A stretch of DNA of 50,057 nucleotides from Chrysochromulina parva (Eukaryota > Haptophyta > Prymnesiales > Chrysochromulinaceae), in NCBI GenBank assembly GCA_002887195.1, contig PJAB01000058.1, forward strand, positions 1 through 50,057, written 5' to 3'. The position numbers and the translations under genes were made by a program. A model generated the notes under the pieces. It did not search any database and had not been told where the DNA came from. It was given only the letters and a program-made list of their open reading frames with translations. Shown here piece by piece: positions 29,601 to 36,761 of this stretch (position 1 is the first letter of the stretch; the number at the start of each line of letters is the position of its first letter).

Positions 29601-31244
29601 CATGTGCAATGCGAACGCCGTCTTGTGGCGCGCCTCGGGAGAGGCGTTTTGGCGGTCTAAAGGCTTGCCGATAGCCCTTCTCTGTTGGCGGCGAGTTGCG
29701 TTCTGCAGGCGACTAGCCGCCACGCTGCTGCTGCTGCTCGTGGTGCGCGTGACCTCGTCGGCTGGCGTAGCTGCGATAGCCTCGGCCTCCTCTTTAGCAG
29801 CCTCCTTTGCAGCGCCCCTGCGCTCATCGAGCATACTCGCCGTGCTAGACTGCTTTGCCCGAGCCACGCACTCCACACACTTGTTCCACACGGCAGAGGG
29901 TCCCACATCGCTGCTGCCCGACACGGGGCCGCGCGAGCTCTGTCGATGGGAGGTGAGAACATCGACCGCCCGCCCTTGCTCGCGGGGCATCTTAAGCAGA
30001 TGATCCACCGACAGCTCGGCCGGCGGCGGCGTCGAGGGCCGCGCATCCGCCTTGGCCCCGTGAAGATAGAGAATGAGCGGCATCACCGCGTCGCCGCACG
30101 CGCGCGCAAAGACGTGGCCGCTGCGTGTCTCGATCACCTCGGAGCGCCGGTTGAGCACCTCATCCTCGTCGTTCTCATCATTGATCATCTGCAACCATTC
30201 TTCATCCGATCGCGTCTTGGTAAAATCTTCCATCCTAGCGGTGGACTGGGCGAGCGTGCCCGGCGTATCGGCGACGTCGGTGCTCGATGCCTGCAGAGCG
30301 TACTCGAGAGTGTTGCGCGTCTCAATGGCGCTCTCCTCTGTGACATGCACGCACGCAAGCATCCCCGTGTACACGGCGCGAGGCGACGAGAAGACCGAGG
30401 CGATCAGCTTGGTGAGCGGGTAGTCGCGGTAGGGCACGTGCGATTGGCCCTCGGCCAGGGCAAGCACGATGCGCCCCATGGCTAGCACGCCTCGGTTGAG
30501 CCAACGACTTGACTTGGCGGCCTCGAGGTCAAAATTCTCAGTACCCGCCAGGTCGACGACGTGTATGCTCGTCGTGGACGGCTCACCCTGCAGCTCGCCG
30601 CTCACGTAGCGCTTGCGCTCCAGCGTGAGCGTCAGCATGCGATGGCAAGCGCCGCCGGCGGAAGCAAACGCACTCTGCGCCATCGCGCGCTCGACTAAGA
30701 GGCAAAACGTGCGACCCGAGTACACTCGTTCTCGCTTGACTCCCACCATCTGCAGCGTGCCCGTCACTTTGACGTAGCTCGGCTCGCCCTGCGCATTGTA
30801 TGCGGCGAGCATGTCCACGAGGTGCTGGCCCTGCGCCTCGATGAGCGTCGCGCTCACGGTGAACTTGTCAGTGCCGGCCTTTTCGAGTGCGGTCGTGTGC
30901 CGAAAGAGCTCGTTGACCATCTGGGGTACGACGCCGTCGAGGCGCGCCACGTCTAATCCACCTTCGGCACCGTACAGCGTGTACGTCTTGCCCGATCCAA
31001 CCTGACCGTAGGCAAACAGCAGCGAGTCGTTGCCTTCAAAGGCTTCTCGCAACATCGGCGCACCACACTGCGCATATGCGTCCGCCTGTGAGCTACTGGG
31101 CCCGAGCACGGCGGCGAACTCATGCGAGACGGCGTGTGGCAGCCGGACGGCCAGCTTCGTGCTGACGCGCTCGTCGCACGTCACCTGGACGGATCGGCCG
31201 GGTTCTGGCGGTCGCACGCGCACGGCGACTCTCAGCCGCACCAT
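23676..31244 (-). CDS. Giant kinesin-RING-hydrolase-like fusion protein
   Basis: A single exon of about 2522 residues. The frame extends to a GTG at 31262, but the ATG at 31244 gives a typical motor start (MVRLRVAVRVRPPE). Residues 1-340 are a kinesin motor: P-loop FAYGQVGSGKTYTLYG, switch II VVDLAGTENF, and SHVPYRDYPLTKLI...ETRNTLEYA. Switch I is degenerate: GGACHRMLTLTL replaces the NxxSSRSH region. Residues about 593-632 are a C3HC4 RING (CSLC, CRH, CALC, CPVC). Residues about 708-880 are beta-rich and unassigned. Residues about 1115-1290 resemble an alpha/beta hydrolase fold (VAIELPGFGNI, YAVVCSAEAA, PTLLISCKSAPDKHG). The last 1200 residues are disordered, rich in Ser, Pro and Ala, with a repeated SLAVIxEAKVD...GEAxRLSA block and TDRS motifs. 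A motor-linked ubiquitin ligase is inference. Confidence 0.85.
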   Translation of the reverse strand: MVRLRVAVRVRPPEPGRSVQVTCDERVSTKLAVRLPHAVSHEFAAVLGPSSSQADAYAQCGAPMLREAFEGNDSLLFAYGQVGSGKTYTLYGAEGGLDVARLDGVVPQMVNELFRHTTALEKAGTDKFTVSATLIEAQGQHLVDMLAAYNAQGEPSYVKVTGTLQMVGVKRERVYSGRTFCLLVERAMAQSAFASAGGACHRMLTLTLERKRYVSGELQGEPSTTSIHVVDLAGTENFDLEAAKSSRWLNRGVLAMGRIVLALAEGQSHVPYRDYPLTKLIASVFSSPRAVYTGMLACVHVTEESAIETRNTLEYALQASSTDVADTPGTLAQSTARMEDFTKTRSDEEWLQMINDENDEDEVLNRRSEVIETRSGHVFARACGDAVMPLILYLHGAKADARPSTPPPAELSVDHLLKMPREQGRAVDVLTSHRQSSRGPVSGSSDVGPSAVWNKCVECVARAKQSSTASMLDERRGAAKEAAKEEAEAIAATPADEVTRTTSSSSSVAASRLQNATRRQQRRAIGKPLDRQNASPEARHKTAFALHMRSLAHDADDNDADEGSSGYDDRFFKLRAKVSAALLRRQKELAQIVCSLCNNLLLQPRRLQRCRHVLCALCTERSILYHQECPVCSAPVQPGFAKSPSTTAGTIASEGKNGEGGVAANSTSVPPVDREHDDVMRQRLERLGKLPASVSTCLQQLADLERQRRSSFRVVLEYGSIVDSSGKAIIFLGMLRGLGQKKAGSKGPHAPQEYTLCHIGADCKQPSPSKVIDRVTIDTTPETKKDEGKPVDCLYEPSRIKDERLGYTFYKPVPNGKVVVLRVDWAEELGLAPLEIRHRVGRAPRFERRVVVQLPAEMPVLPPGTQATPVVYAERRDKELSGWVQYLTAQQKQTVGNNARVSQGPMVLQTEKGGEKMSASEVTALHKHIESNFDAYTTIGNVGHTQLTLSIAAAHGVPLHRSPTVVPGSPKKRPKSQDPENLLQPLQAEALVGRAEIEASATIARALEKLVAGTGGDSRLLARTTAAPAAAPAAAPAAAPAPAPAPAPATVPAPAPAPAASNATTADGGRPSLLLRSAASGTDVGLVALYQLMAELVGPSANAAQRRRFLAEISQGAQEEPTDFYQVAIELPGFGNITTYRKHRGAVVNAEFLEEVISALGKTFAYAVVCSAEAAAGVFAALVDHPHLCSFVVAVEPQVQSMEDLLCVFQPTLLISCKSAPDKHGIQAPDPTAAAAAKTLMHVQHEERPFKAGGRFVDEKLGALMVDFFKRRKWRGQLSGFGMSTRLPLLTRLAGGIKMWKGLCADSTPFSEEEIAQVKRQAQEKLMDKISQGNRSVRGDRSVRSSRTAQFSTRSTTSTAPLSATESTSPLGTAASSTARFARSSARLLERRATFSGGGPANPGVTAPRAPPPMGSNEGGEERFAPKPHEEDESPLLSKGMVRPRLQGGFAHASTAKGMAALMAAASSPAVAPPTAALVPSGRNAFAAGTGPRSTSELIRRAEAVQAVFAATTASAPASAPASAPASAPAAALAAAPAACGTGRASGGGSGAPSGRPGATAAVPPITCMSTSSPTIAAALAAQHGHALAAARANSAPPAERSISPPVGRGEKMTFTSKKASLYEGFFGPPPPLPPRSTSPRPTSPPPPPPPPPVTINESPSPVKKGWGGDGSSVGRRKASAGVGEETDRLAPQCETQPSTSSLQLRSPPLALRPQLQHGEATQDALHPADARRRTPTVRHMINLGGSQATDRAAQSTDRSVRSRGSSVKRGPPSHRTSGGTDRSGVAAAPAAEAPASDSGWRIVEESEEEVNAAASAPAAAPASAPHRGPKLKQPKLLLAVAETRPEGFADDLNSTDLGTTTERSTATERGRKKKSKKIKPGGCTDRSATEAGTARSTARGGADGASCDSPQVVIASSRTQPALLARYEEPSASEEARARIHARLAAIGRVPEPEPARIFVALPAGAIRLAKPKVLTAYDDDTNRDHEKLKKQSPPSLAVITEAKVDKSPTMAGEAARLSAPAGKLFGTRSRVQSGSASSRSESAPPRATLPLESSPIPPRATSPIEVPALSMPRRGSGHAPSKSSAPRRDGVDLWSQTGTHADAELAERDSRMASAPAAAPATAAPASHALSSSGHAAGPPTRLGASPLKLGNRGVAAKATEAQQLKDVAERRAPAVVAEYARLEKEMRDVLQRAPIKPSKLSTPSLAVIEEAKVDEPPTTVGEATRLSASSASIATRSRAPADSAVPALARQAIRGPPIVGMEARASHPSFVVRMAAGAPLSLGTPQVAEVRTAMVQPLVAGAIYAPSASLRYTPLVHGRPIGRPLSPGDGFAAITTGNNVVAADAHLTTVVSADPPLPPPTTTSPEASTPPAPPAPPAPSAPSAPSAPPAPPAPPARRTPAQRREVSPSRAAQLAGQPPTVLLPATESTTEPFVTVLQQPGAQSPAGPLLPPADPLRPLASQIRREVAREMQRQNQRPSPSPPRLGGAAGRVPINQQNFQQQLSEELRGMHRAISTLAP

Positions 31245-31871
31245 GAGCGATGCAGACGCCACCAGCCGCTCGGCTGGATGGCGCTAGGCTCGGGCAGGCA
31301 CCGCCGACGCGCAGCGGACTGCCGCGGGCAGTGATGGACTGCAGCGTGAGCTTTCCAAAAGGCCCTCTCGCTCGCTAACTGATTGCCTAATCCATCAAAT
31401 TCCGCGACGCCAAAGCGACTTACCGTACAACCCGGTATCCTGCCGGTTGAAGACGATCCGGGAGTACGGTACAACACGGTTCCAACTCGTAATTATAATC
31501 ATGTAAAATGTAGTCGAGTCGTCGGTACATCCACGCCAATCCGGTCGTACAATGGGATACACGGATACTGCGCGAATCCGTACTCCGTGAATCATCTTGA
31601 TCTTGAATCCTGATTCCGGAATGGCGAATGTCACATCACTGCTATATGCGGAAATTGGTAAACATGAAGACTTGAAACTTTCTGAGTGCACCGATGTTGT
31701 ACATGCACACACGCCGCAACCTTATTGTACATGCAAATGCGTATGTCCCGCGCTGGTACCCCCGCGCTCCCTCTTCGCGACTTCAACGAATTTTGAAGGC
31801 ACGAAGTGTCGATGCCACAGGCCACAGGCGACAGGGGCGCCGGTTTGAAGGCCGTTACTTTGGCATCTCTC
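31245..31871. promoter_or_regulatory. Upstream region of the giant kinesin gene
   Basis: No gene found. An inverted repeat (31421-31435 against 31458-31471; TACCGTAC..CCCGG and CCGGG.GTACGGTA) lies about 180 bp before the start codon and could be a regulator site or a hairpin. Confidence 0.4.
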
Positions 31872-33169
31872 TCATGGATGGTTTTGCCCATGGTACGCAA
31901 GGTGCTTGGGGTGCTTCCAGCGCCTCGAGTGGTAGCCCGGCTCGATCTTCGCGCAGTCGTCGATGCCGCCGCAGTCGAGAGGCTCGAAGCCGACCATCGT
32001 CAGAAGTCGGATCATGACCGACTTCGCCAAGTCGTCGCCTGCGACTTCCACGGGCTGCAGCCGCCGATAGCGCAGCGAGGACGCGTCCAGATTGGCGAGG
32101 CACTTGCACCAAGAGGCGCTCGCGTCGCCCAACCTCGCCTTTGCGTACGGCGTCGTACCTAATCAGGGAGGCAATCATGGGTCATCAGATGCAATCAAGT
32201 CTTCGCCCAACCTCGCCTTGGCGTACGGCGTCGTACCTAATCAGGGAGGCAATCATGGGTCATCAGATGCAAGCAAGTCTTCGGGTGTCGTCAGTCAGCT
32301 CGGAGGCGTATTACTGTACGGAGCGCTCCCTCCATTTGGCCGCTGATCGTCGCTGTAGTAGCGCGTGTATGCGGCGCAAAGATCAATGAATATCTTTCCT
32401 TTTCCGTACAAGCGACTTCGATGGGCGTCAATGAACTCATCGAGCGGCGCGAGCGGGTGTATGCAGAGGATGATCACGTTGGCCCCCGTGCACATATGCG
32501 CCACGGACGTGCCCACACAGCCGTTGCCCACGCGCCGTGCTAGGCTCTCCCCACGATCTAGGTCGCGGCTGCCGATGATGACTGACAATCCAAGCGATGC
32601 CCAAAGCTCTGCGTTGGAGCTCGCCATGTCGCCCGTTCCGACGATGCCGATCACGAGAGGGCTGTCTGCGCTGGTGACGGGCGTAGCCGCTGCGATCGAA
32701 CCCGCGGGAGTATCAGACGGACCTTTGACGATGCTCCGAACCTGGTTCCTCGCCGTCACGAAGTCACCCAAGTTGCTAAAGGCGCCCCACGCCTGATCCA
32801 AAATAGAACCTGCGCGGACGAGAGCTCGCATGCACACGCTCGCATGTCAGCCACAGAGCGAGGCACCGTCGCAGGGGGCGTGAGTCCAAAATTGGACGCG
32901 CAGCTGCCTCTGCGGCACTCACCTACTCCATCGCTGCTTGCTCCTTTGAGGCGTGTCTTGATCACCTTCGCGAACTCTGCGAAGTCCATGTCGCCATTTC
33001 CGTTCGTGTCCGCCTCGCTCATCATCGCTGCGAGCTGCTGACTCGTAAACGTCAGGCCCGTGCTCGCCGTCATCGATGCCATCTCCGAGGTGCTTACCGC
33101 GCCCGAACCGTCCACGTCGGCTATGTCGAAGACGGAGCGCAGCTTTGCCTGAAACTCGTTGTCGCTCAT
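31872..33169 (-). CDS. EF-hand pair fused to an F420/STEAP-type NADP oxidoreductase domain
   Basis: Exons 33169-32923, 32809-32315 and 32158-31872 join in frame to about 342 residues. The N-terminus carries two good calcium loops, DVDGSGAVSTSE and DTNGNGDMDFAE. After a linker, VIGIVGTGDMASSNAELW is the dinucleotide-binding start of the NADP-oxidoreductase/coenzyme-F420 family; IIGSRD gives the NADP-type second strand end. The third exon supplies the family's later motif (VEVAGDDLAKSVMIRLLTMVGFEPLDCGG...KIEPGYH). Only this splice choice restores it. STEAP ferric reductases use the same domain, but no heme membrane part is visible here. Likely a soluble, calcium-regulated NADPH-binding protein; substrate unknown. 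The start is the MSDNEF methionine; an earlier in-frame start adds 13 unremarkable residues. Confidence 0.8.
32128..32283 (-). repeat. 78-bp tandem duplication across the 3' splice site
   Basis: Units 32128-32205 and 32206-32283 are 76/78 identical and each contains ATTGCCTCCCTGATTAG|GTACGACGCC. Both acceptors are intact. The one used first in transcription (32237) leads to an in-frame stop, the second (32159) to the conserved reading. Confidence 0.9.
32159..32314 (-). repeat. Introner-like intron 2 of the EF-hand/NADP gene (156 bp)
   Basis: Starts GTAATACGCC; the exon after it starts GTACGACGCC (8/10). The body is TGATTGCATC/TGATGACCCA units. Phase 1. Includes the duplicated acceptor. Confidence 0.85.
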
Positions 33170-33793
33170 GTTATACTTCGACCGTGCACGATCGTAAGGG
33201 TGGGGCAAAGAAGTACTGCGTCGACTGCGGACGTAAAGCGAAATGGCTGCCTAGTCGCCGTTTTGGAACTCCACATCAGATGGGCCGGTCGCACGCTGGA
33301 CCCAGGGCGCTCCAAAAGAGGTTCGCCAAGACAACGCGTATTGTACCGGTAACTCTCAGTGCAGCTCATCCGCCCGACCCTGCAGGACTTGTAGAAAATA
33401 CACCACCTCATCCACAACGCATCGTACGTCCGGTCCCTTTTTTACAGGTCGGTTTTTTGGATGTACAGTCAACAGTAACGGGAAGAGGCAAGAGCGAAGA
33501 GCCTGCTGCCAGCCTCCACACCGTCCACCCCGCCCCACCCGCTCCCATTCGCACACCCATTATTCGCTCGGCTCACCGCACGTATGCATCAACGTCACAC
33601 ACGACAAGGTGGGGGACAGCACAGCGGTCGCATAGTCATTGCGGGGACCATACCTGGAGACCTCGAGAGACGCAGCGTGAGTCTCAGAATTCTGCCAAGC
33701 TCCGTACAGGTTCCAAACTTCGAATGCACCACTCTTCCACTCGCGCCGACCGCCCCGCTCGCCTCGTCCGCTCAGACGGTCGCCTAGTGCCAC
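33170..33793. other. Intergenic stretch of 624 bp
   Basis: Upstream of the EF-hand gene and downstream of MCMBP, both minus strand. An open plus-strand frame crosses it but shows no domain or codon-like pattern. I see no RNA gene. Confidence 0.45.
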
Positions 33794-35845
33794 TCAGACG
33801 GCGACCTCACGCGTGCGCACCCTCGCGCAACGCGCCATCTCGAGCGCCTTGGCATGCGCGTAATGCTCCATCGTCACCGCCGGCGCGAGGGCGGACGCCG
33901 CCACCAGCCGCGTGAGGGTGAGCAGCCTCGCAAAATCGTCCGCATTCACACTCGGATCCGCTTGGCGTGCGGTCACAAACTCGTCCTGAGCGAGCTGCGA
34001 GAGCTCGGGGCCGATGGCACTGAGACGGTGCTGCAGCCGGCTGGCGAGGCCTAGGTAGCGGCGCGCGGCCGTACGCGCCTCGGCCGGCGCGAGGGCGGCC
34101 GCCGACGGCGTCACCGGCGCGACGCGCAGTGGCAGCTGGCAGCCGATCGCGAGCATCGACTTGGAGGTGGAGAGGGAGATGATCGAGACGTCGACGCCAA
34201 AGTCGACCGCGAAGAAGGTGAAGTCGTACGGCACCTTCTGCGCGTCGAGGAGCAGCGTCAGCGCACGCACGTTCGCGACGCCACGCTCGCTCAGAGCGCC
34301 GGGCCCGAGGCTCGCCTCGTCGAGCAGCAGCAGCGCGCCAGCCGGCAGCTGGAGTGGTGCAGGCCAGATGCAGTTCGCCTCGTGATCCTTCGAAGGGGCG
34401 AGGGCGCGCGCGTTGAGCGCGCTTACGGAGAGGCTCGTGCTCGCGCACACGGGCAGCAGCTCGGTCAGGCCAGAGAGTAGGCTCGCCGCCACCGCCGAGC
34501 GTGCTTCGGCGCGCGGGGCGGCGGGGGCTGCAGAAGGGCATCCGGTGATGTTCAAATGGAGCTTGCCGATCGGAGCCTCGCCATGCCGCTGCATGATGCG
34601 CGAGAGCGAGGCGAGCAGCACGTACTCGGCCGCGAGCGCGTCGCCGCCTAGGCACGCACCCAGGGCGTCGAGCACCGCCTGCCGCAGCGACGGCAGCTGC
34701 TCGCGAGCGGTCGCGATCGCTTCAGCCTCCGCGGCAGAGGTTGCCGGCGGCAGCCAGGCCGCGTGGACGTCGTCGAAGCGCCGGGTGGCGATCGTGTGCA
34801 CGCGCGGCTGCGCCGAGGGCGGCGGCCGCTGCTGCCGCTCCGCCGCCACCTCGCGCGCGAGAGGGTGCACGCTCATGCAGACCTCGTCGTCGACGTCATA
34901 ACTACCCCCCGCGCCCACGTCGTACCCACCCTCGGGCGCGCGCTCGAGCACGCCGATGACCTCGATGAGCTCGTGGACCTTGAACGCACCCTCGCCTTCC
35001 TCCACGCCGCCGTAGACCTTGAGCAGCACCCCACGCGCCGATGCGCGCGCCCAAGCTTTCTCGTCGCTCCCCGGATTGTCACCGTCGGTGTCGCCATGCT
35101 CACAGCTCTCGCAGCTCTCGCCGCCCGTAGGCTGGCCGGAGGCGAGGGCGCGCGTGCGCTTGCTGTGCGCGTCCTCGCCCTCGGCAACGAGCGCCGCCTC
35201 TTCCTCCATCGGCTCCGCGCCCAGTCCTGGGCCGCCCGCCTCCTCCGCTGCCGAGCGCTTGCCGCGCGCGCCGGAGCGTGTGGCCGCGCTGCCCGAGGAT
35301 GGGGCAGCAGCCTTGGGCTGCGCCGGGCCCGCAAGCGCCGAATCGACCCACGGCGAGCGCGAAGGGATGGGCACGCACACCACGGGCGCGCGCTGCCAGA
35401 CGATGTCCTGACGAGCGCGCACGGAAGCCACATGCGCACCCATCCCAACATCGTCGAGGCAGCCTTGGTACATGCTGGTGCGCAGGTGGACAGAACCGTC
35501 GTGGTGGACCTCCTCGTACACGCCGTCGTAGTACTCAGGGTCGTGTACGTCCTGTACCATGCCAATAAATCGCACGATCGCGCCGTCGGGCAGCGCGTCC
35601 GCGGTAGTGGAATTCAGCGACGGCACCGCCTCAAGAGCGCCGGGAGTTGCGAGGAGCTCCTGCAGCCAAGCACTGAGGCTGATGCCGTCGCCCGTAAGGA
35701 GTGCCGACGGGTTGGCCGCGTGAGCGCGTGCGAAATCTTGCTGCAGGCGCTCGACGGGCAGGCGGAGGGTCGTCATCGGAGGGCGGCGCTCGACGACCTT
35801 GCACAAATGGCGCGGCGCGCGCATTGGCGCCAAAAAGGGTTTCAT
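33794..35845 (-). CDS. MCMBP: Mini-chromosome maintenance complex-binding protein
   Basis: About 683 residues, single exon. Recognised from the N-terminal block IVRFIGMVQDVHDPEYYDGVYEEV, the following VVCVPIPSRSPWV, the central WARASARGVLLKVYGGVEEGEGAFKVHELIEVIGVLE, and the late LLSGLTELLPV...LPAGALLLLDEASLG and VPYDFTFFAVDFGVDVSIISLSTSKS blocks. The order and length match animal MCMBP and plant ETG1. The protein binds MCM3-7 and helps assemble or unload the replicative helicase, with a role in sister-chromatid cohesion. A disordered acidic insert follows the first block. Starts at 35845 (MKPFLAPMRAP) or 35776 (MTTLRLPVERL) are both possible; the longer frame to 36013 has no ATG. Confidence 0.9.
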   Translation of the reverse strand: MKPFLAPMRAPRHLCKVVERRPPMTTLRLPVERLQQDFARAHAANPSALLTGDGISLSAWLQELLATPGALEAVPSLNSTTADALPDGAIVRFIGMVQDVHDPEYYDGVYEEVHHDGSVHLRTSMYQGCLDDVGMGAHVASVRARQDIVWQRAPVVCVPIPSRSPWVDSALAGPAQPKAAAPSSGSAATRSGARGKRSAAEEAGGPGLGAEPMEEEAALVAEGEDAHSKRTRALASGQPTGGESCESCEHGDTDGDNPGSDEKAWARASARGVLLKVYGGVEEGEGAFKVHELIEVIGVLERAPEGGYDVGAGGSYDVDDEVCMSVHPLAREVAAERQQRPPPSAQPRVHTIATRRFDDVHAAWLPPATSAAEAEAIATAREQLPSLRQAVLDALGACLGGDALAAEYVLLASLSRIMQRHGEAPIGKLHLNITGCPSAAPAAPRAEARSAVAASLLSGLTELLPVCASTSLSVSALNARALAPSKDHEANCIWPAPLQLPAGALLLLDEASLGPGALSERGVANVRALTLLLDAQKVPYDFTFFAVDFGVDVSIISLSTSKSMLAIGCQLPLRVAPVTPSAAALAPAEARTAARRYLGLASRLQHRLSAIGPELSQLAQDEFVTARQADPSVNADDFARLLTLTRLVAASALAPAVTMEHYAHAKALEMARCARVRTREVAV

Positions 35846-36047
35846 TGCGTCGGACCGCTCAAGGCAAAACCTCCAAGCACCAAAAAACCTCTCTCCAAAA
35901 TCCCTCTCACCAATTGCGCTCCCACACTGCACCGCTCCGCCACGTATAGGTTCCCAGTGAGAGCCTCGCACGCGAGCTGAGGCCGGAAGGGTGGCACTCC
36001 GGAGGGGTGGCACTCTCCTCTCTCTCCTCAGTGGGCGTCCGACGGGA

Positions 36048-36717
36048 TCAGTCCATTTCGTCCAGGGTGGATTCGACTGATGCCGTGGCGGGCACCCGTG
36101 GCGTCGTGGTGGGCATATGAGGCGTCGAGGGCCATGGCTGAGAGGGCACCGCCTCCACAGTCACCTGCTGCCGCGCCTCCGGAACAGGTGGCAACTGCAC
36201 AAGCTGTGTCGGAGTGGCCGCCGCACCGCTGCCGCTGCTCGGGGTGGAGGCCTGCGCAGCATGGGGCGCCGTCTCGCCCATACGTCGCATGCCGCCGCCG
36301 CCGCCGGAGCCGGGCACTTGCATGCGCCTCGAGGCATGCATGCGGCTACGCCCCAAGCTAGGGGAGACCAAATTAGGGTTGGGGCCGTCCACACTCGCAG
36401 GCTGTACTGCGGCTTGCGCTGCGGCTTGCTCTGCAGCTTGCGCTGCAGCTTGCGCTGCGGCTTGCGCTGCAGCTTGCGCCGTGGCTTGTGCTGCACGCTG
36501 CTGCTGCTGCTGCTGCTGCAACATCTGCTGCTGCTGCAACATCTGCTGCTGCAACATCTGCTGCTGCAACATCTGCTGCTGCTGCTGCTGCGGGTTTGAT
36601 TTCGGAGAGCCCGCCGCCGCTGCCCCGGCGCCGACTGTAGCGGTTGGCTTGCTTGGCAGCGGCCGCCCCCCCAGTAACGACTGCAAGAGATCGTCGACGG
36701 ATTCCTCTTGCTTCGCC

Positions 36718-36761
<44 letters not shown>

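Noticed and set aside
31245..31262. Start of the giant kinesin at 31262
   Set aside because: That codon is GTG. The ATG at 31244 gives a standard kinesin N-terminus.
33076..33915. Plus-strand frame of 279 codons with a CVDCGRKAKW stretch
   Set aside because: No second zinc pair, no family match that I recognise, and the 3' part overlaps the MCMBP gene on the other strand.
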